From Anaerolineae bacterium (GTDB lineage Bacteria; Chloroflexota; Anaerolineae; E26-bin7): DNA of 9,405 nucleotides. Positions 1 to 6,300 of this stretch are shown piece after piece (positions within the stretch are counted from its first letter, which is position 1; each line of letters opens with the position of its first letter). Position numbers and translations under genes: made by a program. Where the stretch lies: the NCBI GenBank assembly GCA_029933115.1, contig JAOZOT010000071.1, positions 2,427 through 11,831 of the forward strand. Reading direction: 5' to 3'. The notes under the pieces are model-generated. The model saw only the letters and a list, made by a program, of their open reading frames with translations, was not told where the DNA came from and searched no databases.

Positions 1-24
1 CGAGGTAGAGGAGTAAGAGCCGAC

Positions 25-843
25 ATGCGCACGAACTTTATTCAAGCCATCATCCTGGGCTTCGTGCAGGGAGCAAGCGAATTTGCGCCCATCTCCAGTT
101 CAGGTCACCTGGTTTTGGTGCCCTGGCTTCTGGGCTGGCCCCCGCCGGGCTTGGTCTTTGACACTGTGGTGCACTGGGGCACTCTGATCGCCGTCCTGGC
201 GTACTTCTGGCGCGACTTTGTAGCCCTGGCCAGAGCGTGGAGCCGGAGCCTGGTCAACCGGAACTGTAGCGACCCGCAAGCTCGCATCGCCTGGCTGATC
301 GTCGTCGGCACTGTGCCCGCCGCGTTGATGGGATACGCAGGAGAAGACTTTTTCGAGAGCCTGTTCGCTGCCCCTACCTGGGTGGCGGGCCTGCTCCTGG
401 TCACCGGCCTGATCCTGGCTCTCAGCGAGTGGCTGGGCCGGCGCCAGAAGGAACCCCACCAACTGACTCTCTTGGATGCTATCCTCATCGGCATCGCCCA
501 GGGTTGTGCCATCGCCCCGGGCCTCTCGCGCTCAGGAGCCACCATGGCTGCCGGGCTTTTCCGCGGGCTCAAACGAGAGGCCACAGCTCGCTATAGCTTT
601 CTTCTGGCCACTCCTATCATCTTTGGCGCCGGGCTGCTGAAACTGGTGGACCTTTTCAAAATGGGAAACGCAACTACGCATCTCCCTTCCCTGGCCCTCG
701 GCTTTCTGACCGCCGCCCTCAGTGGCTATTTATGCATCCGCTTCCTGCTTGCGTATCTGCAACGAGGCAAGCTTTACACCTTCGCCATCTACTGCTGGCT
801 GGCCGGGGGCGTCTCCTTGCTGGTCGCTGTTCTATCTCATTAA
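25..843 (+). CDS. uppP: Undecaprenyl-diphosphatase (UppP/BacA family)
   Basis: This 272-aa integral membrane enzyme removes a phosphate from undecaprenyl diphosphate, recycling the lipid carrier of peptidoglycan and other envelope polymers; the family is also known for bacitracin resistance. Both family signatures are visible. The N-terminal one is QGASEFAPISSSGH (residues 15-28), where Glu19, the serines and His28 correspond to the known active-site region. The second is PGLSRSGAT (165-173), containing the essential Arg169. The conserved FDTVVHWGTL segment follows at 45-54. Several hydrophobic stretches match the usual multi-pass topology, and the length is normal for the family. An AGGAG lies at 9-13, 11 nt before the ATG. 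The gene ends 34 bp before the phosphate-binding lipoprotein on the same strand, so the two may be co-transcribed. The upstream context is cut off by the window edge. The identification is secure. Confidence 0.96.
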   Translation: MRTNFIQAIILGFVQGASEFAPISSSGHLVLVPWLLGWPPPGLVFDTVVHWGTLIAVLAYFWRDFVALARAWSRSLVNRNCSDPQARIAWLIVVGTVPAALMGYAGEDFFESLFAAPTWVAGLLLVTGLILALSEWLGRRQKEPHQLTLLDAILIGIAQGCAIAPGLSRSGATMAAGLFRGLKREATARYSFLLATPIIFGAGLLKLVDLFKMGNATTHLPSLALGFLTAALSGYLCIRFLLAYLQRGKLYTFAIYCWLAGGVSLLVAVLSH

Positions 844-877
844 CCTGTTGACTCGTCATCTCTACCGGAGTAGACAC

Positions 878-1711
878 TTGTCCCACCGTGACCTTTTCCG
901 CTCCCTTGCCCTGTCCATCCTGCTATGCCTTCTGACCGCCTGCGGCGCGCCCATGGAACCCCATGAGCCAGTCTATCTCCGGATCGCCGGCTCCACCTCC
1001 ATGCAACCCTTGATGGAAGACCTGGTCCGGGCCTACACCGAGCGACACGAGTACGTGACCGCAGACGTAGAAGGCGGAGGATCACGCCTGGGCGTCATCC
1101 TGGCCAGAGAGAACCAAATTGACATCGGCACCGCATCCCGAAAGCCAACGGCGGGGGAAGAGAGGGATCCAGAGACAGACGCCAAACGGCTGTGGTGGAC
1201 CGCCGTCGCCCAGGACGGCATCGCCCTGGTGGTCCACCCCCAGAACGCCGTGGACGGCCTGACGCTGCCCCAGGTCAGGGACATCTTTTCGGGTCGGATT
1301 CTAGATTGGGAGGAGATAGGGGGAGCATCCGGGGAGATTGTAGTGGTCAGCCGGGAGGACGGCTCAGGTACACGGGAGGTTTTCGAGGAAATGGTGATGG
1401 GGAAAAGACGCGTTACCTTGGCCGCTATCGTGATGCCCTCCAGTGAGGCCGTGGTCGAATACATAGCCCACCATCCAACGGCCATCGGTTACGTCTCGAT
1501 GGGTTACCTCTCCCCCCAAGTGAAAGCCTTGCCTATCGAAGGTGTGAGCCCCACGCCCGAGGACGTTCAATCTGGCGCGTATCCCTTGACCCGCCCCCTC
1601 TACCTCCTGACGGGCCAGGCACCGACGGGGGAGGTGAAAGCCTTCATCGAGTTTGCCCTGAGCCCAACGGGACAAGCTGTTGTGGGGCAGCGGTACGGCC
1701 ACCTGCCCTAA
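878..1711 (+). CDS. PstS-like phosphate ABC transporter substrate-binding lipoprotein
   Basis: This is an extracytoplasmic solute-binding protein of the PstS/PBP-like family (277 aa from the TTG chosen here). In this family the protein captures phosphate and delivers it to the PstCAB importer. An open frame extends back to 722, but that would overlap uppP. TTG at 878 follows GGAG (867-870) by 7 nt and gives a clean lipoprotein signal: basic HRDLFR, a hydrophobic core, then lipobox LTAC with Cys22. Phosphate-binding-type motifs are GSTSMQPL (38-45), GGGSRLG (66-72), DIGTASRKP (82-90) and SREDGSGTRE (158-167). The repeated Ser/Thr/Arg/Asp pattern is typical of PstS ligand loops. A conserved LPQVRDIFSGRILDW segment lies between them. 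No pstC, pstA or pstB is in view, so it may be an orphan binding or sensing protein, or the permease may be encoded elsewhere. A related anion such as tungstate is less likely. Confidence 0.88.
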   Translation: MSHRDLFRSLALSILLCLLTACGAPMEPHEPVYLRIAGSTSMQPLMEDLVRAYTERHEYVTADVEGGGSRLGVILARENQIDIGTASRKPTAGEERDPETDAKRLWWTAVAQDGIALVVHPQNAVDGLTLPQVRDIFSGRILDWEEIGGASGEIVVVSREDGSGTREVFEEMVMGKRRVTLAAIVMPSSEAVVEYIAHHPTAIGYVSMGYLSPQVKALPIEGVSPTPEDVQSGAYPLTRPLYLLTGQAPTGEVKAFIEFALSPTGQAVVGQRYGHLP

Positions 1712-1720
1712 GTTACATGT

Positions 1721-1741
1721 CACGTAGTTGTGTGCTACGTG
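1721..1741. terminator. Hairpin between convergent genes, possible bidirectional terminator
   Basis: CACGTAG (1721-1727) and CTACGTG (1735-1741) form a perfect 7-bp inverted repeat with a 7-nt loop. It sits in the 48-bp gap between the convergent PstS-like and MBL genes. No clear T-run follows on either strand, so this is not a textbook intrinsic terminator. The surrounding gttac/acgtg words have a roughly 7-nt rhythm, so it could instead be a decayed member of a short tandem repeat family. Confidence 0.35.
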
Positions 1742-1759
1742 TTACCTAGGCGAGATTCG

Positions 1760-2413
1760 CTAAAGCCACCGACCGGTCAGAAAGGGATTGCCCGCTCGCT
1801 CGTGGCCGATGGTGGTGGCCGGGCCGTGGCCCGAATAGACTATGGTCTCATCGGGCAAGGTCAACAGCTTGTTGCGAATGCTGTCCATGAGAGTCTCAAA
1901 ACTCCCACCGGTCAGGTCGGTGCGGCCGATGCCCATGTTGAACAGAACGTCACCGTCAAAGACCACTTTTTCCTCCTCGTTGAGCAACGAGATACTGCCC
2001 ACCGAATGTCCCGGAGTATGCAGCACCTTGAGTTTGACCTGCCCCAGAGTCAGCACATCGCCTTCTTCCAGATACATGTCCGGCGGAGGGCTGGAAAACC
2101 CCCTCAGACCAAACAAAGACGCCCCCCCGCCACTTTTGAGCATGGGCTCCTCGGCTCGGTGGATGGCCAGCAGCGGCGGCTGTTGCTGGCGCTTTTTTAG
2201 CCCCTCGATCACCTCGCCGTTGGCCAGGGTGTGATCAAAGTGGCAGTGAGTGTTGATGACGTATTTTATATCGAGCTTCAGCATCCGAACTTCTGACAGA
2301 ATGTAGTCTCCATTGCCACCGGGGTCAATGATGGCTCCTTCTTTGGTCTCTTCGCAGCCAACGATGTAACAGTTGGTCATGATGGGGCCGACTTGTAACA
2401 TTTTGATGATCAA
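1760..2413 (-). CDS. MBL-fold metallo-hydrolase (glyoxalase II-like)
   Basis: This is a metallo-beta-lactamase-fold hydrolase of the hydroxyacylglutathione-hydrolase-like (GloB/YcbL) group, 217 aa, probably cytosolic. The metal ligands are all present: THCHFDH (His56, His58, Asp60, His61), HTPGHS (His136), FDGD (Asp155) and SGHGP (His196). The GRTDLTGGS loop (164-172) is typical of this subgroup. The subgroup's compact size, lacking the C-terminal helical domain of classical glyoxalase II, makes an exact thioester substrate uncertain. The start is TTG: AAGGAG sits 7 nt upstream on the minus strand, whereas the in-frame ATG at 2401 would be 19 nt from that site. The gene lies 87 bp downstream of the site-2 protease gene and is the last of the minus-strand run. 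The fold is certain, the substrate unknown. Confidence 0.9.
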   Translation of the reverse strand: MIIKMLQVGPIMTNCYIVGCEETKEGAIIDPGGNGDYILSEVRMLKLDIKYVINTHCHFDHTLANGEVIEGLKKRQQQPPLLAIHRAEEPMLKSGGGASLFGLRGFSSPPPDMYLEEGDVLTLGQVKLKVLHTPGHSVGSISLLNEEEKVVFDGDVLFNMGIGRTDLTGGSFETLMDSIRNKLLTLPDETIVYSGHGPATTIGHERAGNPFLTGRWL

Positions 2414-2500
2414 TTTGCTTCTCCTTCTTCGATGAGAGTCTGTAAACGCTCTGCAGGAAACTTATCCCTACCCCCTCGAATCCGCGTAGAGCCTGCCACA
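2414..2500. other. Short intergenic gap upstream of the MBL gene
   Basis: This 87-bp gap separates the site-2 protease stop from the MBL start. It carries the MBL Shine-Dalgarno site (AAGGAG on the minus strand, about 2421-2426). I see no convincing promoter box, hairpin or small ORF. Its length leaves room for a separate minus-strand promoter. Confidence 0.4.
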
Positions 2501-3652
2501 TCAACGACGGGGCGAAAGGAGGGCGTAGGTCTGATTGATTTTGTCCAAGGTGATCAGGCCACGGAAGAAGCCGTCTTCGACCACAGGCACTGCTTTCACC
2601 CCCGACTTGGCAATCAACTGCTGGACGTGCAGCAGACTGTCGGAGAGGTTCACGACGGGAAACTCGGTTCGCATCACCTGGCCAACAGGAACGCTGGGAC
2701 CACGTTCCCGCAAAGTGGCCAGAATGTCCTCCCGAATGAGGACTCCCACCAGACGGCGACCCTCAATCACCGGAAAGTTGGATTGATACCCGTGGAAGAT
2801 GAGATCCAGAATGTGGGCCAGAGGGGTGGTCGGGGTCACAACTTGGAGTTGTCTGGTGACAGCCTGCCTGACTTGCAACCCCTGCAATGCCTTCTTCACC
2901 TCGACCATCTTCCTCTCATAACCAGCACCAGCATAGATAAAGACGGCAATCAAGACCAGTGGGAACTGGAAGAACATCAAGCCCGCTACTCCCAGGAGCA
3001 CGGCCAAACCCCGCCCTACGTTCACAGCAATGCGAGTCGCTCTGAGATAGTCCAACCGCAGAGCTAACAAGGCCCGCAGCACACGCCCACCATCCATGGG
3101 GAAAGCCGGGATAAGGTTAAAGATGCCCAAAGTCATATTCATGCTGAGGAGATAAAAGACCAGGGCTTTCCAATCGGTGCCGTAGAACAAGCCGTCCAGG
3201 ATCCAACCCAGCAACCTCTGACCAGTGCCGGAGAGTAGATAAACCGGCCGGCTCAGATAGGTAGCGATTTGGGTTATGAGTATCCACAGGGCCAATGGGG
3301 CCAACACTCCAGCGATGACGAAATTGACTGCCGGCCCGGCCAGGGAGATGGCCAATTCCTGACTCGACTTTTCGGGGATGCTCTCCATCTGGGCCACTCC
3401 GCCGATGGGCAGCAAAGTGATGTCACGCACTTTGACCTTATATCTCATGGCCTGTAGGCTGTGCCCCAATTCGTGCAGCACGACGCAAACGAAGAGGAGA
3501 GTGGTAGAAACCACACCAAAGACAGCCCCCCTCAATCCCCCTTCTATCCCCGTTCCCCCTTCGACGGCGGCCCAGAGGATAATGAGCAGGAAGGTGAGGT
3601 GCACCTTGATCTCAATGCCTTTGACGGTTGCTACTTTGACAGACCAACCCAC
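2501..3652 (-). CDS. Site-2 protease family (M50) zinc metalloprotease with two CBS domains
   Basis: This is a membrane-embedded zinc protease of the M50/site-2 protease family (383 aa), the class that cleaves transmembrane substrates such as anti-sigma factors or signal peptides. The zinc-binding HELGH is at residues 60-64, inside a hydrophobic segment. The second motif NLIPAFPMDGG (179-189) supplies Asp187. About five or six hydrophobic segments cover residues 15-245. The cytosolic C-terminus (about 260-380) contains two CBS domains, which in this subgroup probably sense adenine nucleotides. The open frame extends to 3748, but GTG at 3652 has a strong AGGAGGAG 8 nt upstream. It also gives the family-typical N-terminus GWSVKVATVKGIEIKVHLTF. 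The gene starts 106 bp after the second beta-subunit gene, so it may have its own promoter. The substrate is unknown. Confidence 0.93.
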   Translation of the reverse strand: MGWSVKVATVKGIEIKVHLTFLLIILWAAVEGGTGIEGGLRGAVFGVVSTTLLFVCVVLHELGHSLQAMRYKVKVRDITLLPIGGVAQMESIPEKSSQELAISLAGPAVNFVIAGVLAPLALWILITQIATYLSRPVYLLSGTGQRLLGWILDGLFYGTDWKALVFYLLSMNMTLGIFNLIPAFPMDGGRVLRALLALRLDYLRATRIAVNVGRGLAVLLGVAGLMFFQFPLVLIAVFIYAGAGYERKMVEVKKALQGLQVRQAVTRQLQVVTPTTPLAHILDLIFHGYQSNFPVIEGRRLVGVLIREDILATLRERGPSVPVGQVMRTEFPVVNLSDSLLHVQQLIAKSGVKAVPVVEDGFFRGLITLDKINQTYALLSPRR

Positions 3653-3660
3653 GTTGACGC

Positions 3661-3668
3661 CTCCTCCT
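3661..3668 (-). promoter_or_regulatory. Strong ribosome binding site fixing the site-2 protease start
   Basis: The minus strand reads AGGAGGAG, 8 nt before the GTG at 3652. This decides for the GTG start over the upstream in-frame ATG at 3748, which lies in the repeat array. Confidence 0.75.
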
Positions 3669-3738
3669 GTTCCACAATCTCTTGTAATACAGTCCGGCGC
3701 TCCCCTCCACTCAGGCACTCCAGCCGGCGCACATCTCC

Positions 3739-3766
3739 CAATTCTCAATGCTCAATTCTCAATGGG
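3739..3766 (+). repeat. Heptanucleotide tandem repeat, four units
   Basis: Four contiguous 7-nt units read CAATTCT, CAATGCT, CAATTCT, CAATGGG on the plus strand. The array contains the TGA stop codon of the upstream beta-subunit gene (3759-3761 on the minus strand). It resembles the short tandemly repeated heptamers (STRR) described in filamentous cyanobacteria. The same unit recurs inverted at 3821-3848 and again at 5482-5516. Confidence 0.75.
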
Positions 3767-4676
3767 CTTTCTTGGAGGAGCCTGTGAGGCTTTGGCGAAC
3801 AGTATCCCTCATCTGCCTCACGAATTGGGAATTCAGAATTGTGAATTGCTCTCGCTCGATGATTTCCCGCAGCTTGCGCCGTCGCCTGGCTCCGCTCAAG
3901 GTCTCCAGTTCGCGGATGCCCAGGGGGTCAATCTCCTCTCGCAACAAGCGCACCTCTTCAGCGGTGGGCGGTGGGGTCTCGTGCAGGTCAGGCGCGATCT
4001 CTAAAGGGAAGCCGGTCTGGGCCTGTATTTCCTCAATGCTCACCCCCGGGTGACACGAGATCAGGCGCATTCGCCCGTGGGCGTAATCAAACTGCCCCAG
4101 GTCGCTGACCAGGTAGCGGGGGCCTGGGCTGGTGACGCCCCGCTGCCGTCTTTCCTCCTCCCCCTCCCCGCTCAGGAAGCCTATCCCACTGCGAAAGTCC
4201 AGCCGCTCCACAAATGCCCGTCGCTCGTGACGCGGCACATAGAGGTAGATGCGGGATGAGAAAGCCGTCACGTCGGCGATGCCGCCACAGCCGGGCAGCC
4301 GCAGGCGGGGGGCTTGGTAATCACCGATGACGATGTTGTTGAAATTGCCGTAGGGGTCAACCTGGGCTGGTCGGAAGAATTCCTTGGGTGAGAAGGTAGG
4401 CAGCACTGCGCCCGCTATTTCGGCAAAGCTCAGGATGTGGGTAGCCCGACCCAGCCATATCTCCTCAACCCGTGACAGGGAGAGGGGAGCCCAATTGTAG
4501 CAAATGGAATTGCCGATGGCCGAGACGAAGGCCACGTTGGGGGCATGGGTCAGCTTGGCCAGAATATAGCCGGCCGCCACCAAAGGCGTGGCGATACCTT
4601 GGGCCACTACCTCGCCATCCTCGATCTGGCGGGCGATGCAGACGCAAATCAATTCATCTACGGTGTAATCGGTCAT
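3759..4676 (-). CDS. CoA-transferase beta subunit (GctB/IpdB-like), second copy, repeat-extended C-terminus
   Basis: This is a family I CoA-transferase beta-subunit homologue (305 aa), expected to pair with the alpha subunit encoded at 5509-6300. From memory of Acidaminococcus GctB it aligns throughout: DGEVVAQG (20-27), THAPN (43-47), QVDPYGNFN (105-113), the LPGCGG region (127-132), SDLGQFD (191-197) and REEIDP (246-251). The catalytic Glu54 of GctB falls on Ala53 (VSAIG), so classical Glu-thioester CoA transfer is doubtful. The related IpdB hydrolases also lack this Glu. Start and upstream stop overlap as ATGA with the first beta gene, so translation is probably coupled. Residues 221-273 are encoded by DNA almost identical to the paralogue. 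The last ~29 residues, after REQ, lie outside the family homology and come from a heptamer-repeat insertion that appears to have displaced the stop codon. The substrate is unknown. Confidence 0.9.
   Translation of the reverse strand: MTDYTVDELICVCIARQIEDGEVVAQGIATPLVAAGYILAKLTHAPNVAFVSAIGNSICYNWAPLSLSRVEEIWLGRATHILSFAEIAGAVLPTFSPKEFFRPAQVDPYGNFNNIVIGDYQAPRLRLPGCGGIADVTAFSSRIYLYVPRHERRAFVERLDFRSGIGFLSGEGEEERRQRGVTSPGPRYLVSDLGQFDYAHGRMRLISCHPGVSIEEIQAQTGFPLEIAPDLHETPPPTAEEVRLLREEIDPLGIRELETLSGARRRRKLREIIEREQFTILNSQFVRQMRDTVRQSLTGSSKKAH
3821..3848 (-). repeat. Inverted heptanucleotide repeat inside the beta-subunit 3' end
   Basis: On the minus strand four 7-nt units read CAATTCA, CAATTCT, GAATTCC, CAATTCG. 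They have the same core as the array at 3739-3766 but the opposite orientation, so the two arrays form an inverted pair around a 54-nt spacer. Read as codons they encode part of the odd C-terminal tail (around QFTILNSQF) of the beta subunit. Confidence 0.65.
3862..4016 (-). repeat. Near-identical 3' block shared by the two beta-subunit genes (copy in second gene)
   Basis: This stretch matches 4692-4846 at a constant offset of 830 nt. I count four mismatches in 155 nt (at 3944, 3999, 4002 and 4005), and only one within the first 137 nt. The encoded 53 residues are identical. The flanking parts of the two genes are clearly diverged at both DNA and protein level, so the block looks like a gene-conversion tract. 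Confidence 0.9.
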
Positions 4677-5491
4677 TGCTCTTTTTTGATAATTTCCCGC
4701 AGCTTGCGCCGTCGCCTGGCTCCGCTCAAGGTCTCCAGTTCGCGGATGCCCAGGGGGTCAATCTCCTCTCGCAGCAAGCGCACCTCTTCAGCGGTGGGCG
4801 GTGGGGTCTCGTGCAGGTCAGGCGCGATTTCCAAGGGGAAGCCGGTTTTCTTTTGGATCTTCTCCACCGGCACGCCTGGGTGGTAGGATACCAGGCGCAT
4901 ACGCCCACCTTCGCCCTTGAAGTCGAATTGACCCAGGTTGCTGACCAGGTAACGGGGGCCGGGATAGTCCGGCAGTCGGTGGCCATGCCCCAGGCCGCTG
5001 AGGAAATCCAGTTTCTCCACGAACACGGCTCGGCTGTGACGGGGCACGTAGAAATAGACCCGCGAATGGTAGGTTGTCACGTCGGCGATGCCGCCGCAGC
5101 CTGGCAAGCGTAGGTGTGGGCGCTCGTAACTGCCACCCATGAAGATGTTGTTAAAATTGCCGTAGGGGTCTATCTGCCCTGGCCGGAAGAACTCTTTGGG
5201 TTGCAAGCCGAACAGGACATCGCACACGGCCTCAGGGAAGCTGGTCAGAGCAATGGCCCGGCCCAGCCAGATGTCCTCGATACGGGATATGGACAGGGGA
5301 GCCCCGTCGGCACAGATAGTGTTGCCGATAGCTGAACCAAAGACCACGTTGGGAGCGTGAGTCAACTTGGCCAGGAGGTAGCCCGCCATCACCAGGGGAG
5401 TGGCAAGACCTTGGGCCAGAGCCTCACCGTCCTCGACCTGACGGGAGATGCAAACGCAGATGAGTTCGTCAACAGTGTAGTCAATTCCCAA
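4673..5491 (-). CDS. CoA-transferase beta subunit (GctB/IpdB-like), first copy
   Basis: This paralogue of the following gene (272 aa, the usual size) encodes a family I CoA-transferase beta subunit, likely partner of the alpha subunit just upstream. Motifs are DYTVDEL (4-10), THAPN (44-48), QIDPYGNFN (106-114), LPGCGGIADV (129-138), SNLGQFDF (184-191) and REEIDP (241-246). The position of GctB catalytic Glu54 is Ala54 (GSAIG), as in the second copy. The start is awkward: the paralogue begins ATG-ACC-GAT-TAC, but here the frame reads TTG-GGA-ATT-GAC-TAC, with the TTG inside a heptamer-repeat array and no good Shine-Dalgarno site. TTG at 5491 is the best available start; ATT at 5485 is the alternative. 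The gene ends in an ATGA overlap with the second beta gene. Having two distinct betas suggests a mixed complex or two substrate specificities. Confidence 0.88.
   Translation of the reverse strand: MGIDYTVDELICVCISRQVEDGEALAQGLATPLVMAGYLLAKLTHAPNVVFGSAIGNTICADGAPLSISRIEDIWLGRAIALTSFPEAVCDVLFGLQPKEFFRPGQIDPYGNFNNIFMGGSYERPHLRLPGCGGIADVTTYHSRVYFYVPRHSRAVFVEKLDFLSGLGHGHRLPDYPGPRYLVSNLGQFDFKGEGGRMRLVSYHPGVPVEKIQKKTGFPLEIAPDLHETPPPTAEEVRLLREEIDPLGIRELETLSGARRRRKLREIIKKEQ
4692..4846 (-). repeat. Near-identical 3' block shared by the two beta-subunit genes (copy in first gene)
   Basis: This is the partner of 3862-4016. It covers codons from TGFPLEIAPD to the REII near the C-terminus, including a basic ARRRRKLR stretch. 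Silent positions are conserved too, so protein-level selection alone does not explain the identity. Confidence 0.9.
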
Positions 5492-5532
5492 TGCTCAATT
5501 CCCAATGCTCAATCAGAATTGTTTGTGAATTC
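5482..5532. repeat. Heptanucleotide repeat array at the alpha/beta gene junction
   Basis: Contiguous units CAATTCC, CAATGCT, CAATTCC, CAATGCT, CAATCAG run from 5482 to 5516 on the plus strand. Two inverted, non-contiguous units follow (AGAATTG 5515-5521, TGAATTC 5526-5532). The array contains the TGA stop of the alpha-subunit gene (5509-5511) and the TTG start of the first beta gene (5489-5491), both on the minus strand. The unit matches the arrays at 3739-3766 and 3821-3848. Confidence 0.75.
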
Positions 5533-6300
5533 CGTCAGATATTCGGCGAACCCTCCACCTGCACAAGTCTCCACATAGCGCAAGATCTCGGCCGAATCCA
5601 GGGGATAGTCGGGATAGCAGGAGGTGGGCTTGGCTCCACCGGGCGCTTCCACTACCGCCGTGACCCGCAGCCCCACGATGTCGGCTCTCTCCTCCAGTTT
5701 GTCAACCACCCGCTCGGCGGTGATGATCACCCGGTCGGAGCTCATGGTCAGCTCCCAATCTACGGCCAGGTTGCCGCCCAGCACGGCGTTGCCGTAGGGA
5801 TCGGCCAGGCGGGCGTGGATCACAGCCACGTCGGGTTTGATAGCGGGAAAGGCCACGTAGCGCCGGTCGCTATAAGGGTCGTCCACCAACCTGACATCGG
5901 GCCGCACCTTCAAAAGGTCTGTCTCCAGCCATCCCTGCCCCGGCATGAACCCCACCCCGGCCAGGGTTGCCCGCAGCCCGAAGGCGATGCTGGCCTCGGT
6001 CTCCTCAATGACTTTCACCTCTCCGGCGGTGGCCAGTTTGGTGAACATGGGAGCCAGCCCGAAAGCTTCCATCCCAAAGTAGCAGGAGCGCACCCGGCTG
6101 ACCAGCCCTGCGCCCACCAACAGGTCAGAGGCGAAACTGGCGGTGAAGGCCAGCAGAGTCAGGTCGCCCGTGCCCTGGCGGATCAATTCCCGCACGAAGG
6201 CCACCGGCCGCCGGTAGAGGGTCATCCCCCCCAGGGCCAGCGTGTCGCCCTCGCGGACCAGTTTCACTGCTTCGGTCAGGGTTGTGACTTTGTTGATCAT
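5509..6300 (-). CDS. CoA-transferase alpha subunit (GctA/IpdA-like)
   Basis: This family I CoA-transferase alpha-subunit homologue (263 aa) is expected to form the acyl-CoA-binding half of a heteromeric enzyme with one or both beta subunits encoded downstream. Visible family features are the N-terminal LALGGM loop (21-26), the FGMEAFGLAP segment (75-84), EETEASIAFGLRA (99-111), HARLADPYGN (162-171), ITAERVVD (193-200) and APGGAKPTSCYPDY (219-232). The IpdA-like EETE/FGLRA pattern fits an acyl-CoA hydrolase or ring-opening enzyme as well as a transferase. The ATG overlaps the HAD stop as ATGA, and GGGAGGGG lies 5 nt upstream. The final residues (TNNSD) and stop lie in a heptamer-repeat array, so the original C-terminus has probably been altered. 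A 17-nt spacer separates it from the first beta gene. The CoA ester substrate cannot be read from the sequence. Confidence 0.9.
   Translation of the reverse strand: MINKVTTLTEAVKLVREGDTLALGGMTLYRRPVAFVRELIRQGTGDLTLLAFTASFASDLLVGAGLVSRVRSCYFGMEAFGLAPMFTKLATAGEVKVIEETEASIAFGLRATLAGVGFMPGQGWLETDLLKVRPDVRLVDDPYSDRRYVAFPAIKPDVAVIHARLADPYGNAVLGGNLAVDWELTMSSDRVIITAERVVDKLEERADIVGLRVTAVVEAPGGAKPTSCYPDYPLDSAEILRYVETCAGGGFAEYLTEFTNNSD

Noticed and set aside
25..843. Unusual Gln15 where E. coli UppP has Glu17
   Set aside because: Gln at this position is, to my knowledge, common in bacterial UppP proteins; the second Glu and the Arg/Ser/His residues are intact.
722..877. Upstream extension of the PstS-like gene to ATG 722
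   Set aside because: It would overlap uppP by 122 nt and bury the lipoprotein signal peptide. TTG 878 has a well-spaced ribosome binding site and exposes a proper signal and lipobox.
2432..3067. Plus-strand open frame opposite the CBS part of the site-2 protease
   Set aside because: The minus-strand frame has clear M50 and CBS motifs; this one has none and no convincing ribosome binding site.
3653..3748. Upstream extension of the site-2 protease to ATG 3748
   Set aside because: The added residues are not family-like and begin inside the repeat array; GTG 3652 has a strong AGGAGGAG.
3739..3848. Insertion sequence or MITE with terminal inverted repeats
   Set aside because: The inverted heptamer arrays flank a 54-nt spacer, but no target-site duplication or transposase is visible, so a mobile-element call is not supported.
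5482..5532. CRISPR-like array
   Set aside because: The repeats are contiguous 7-mers without spacers, far too short for CRISPR, and no cas gene is present.
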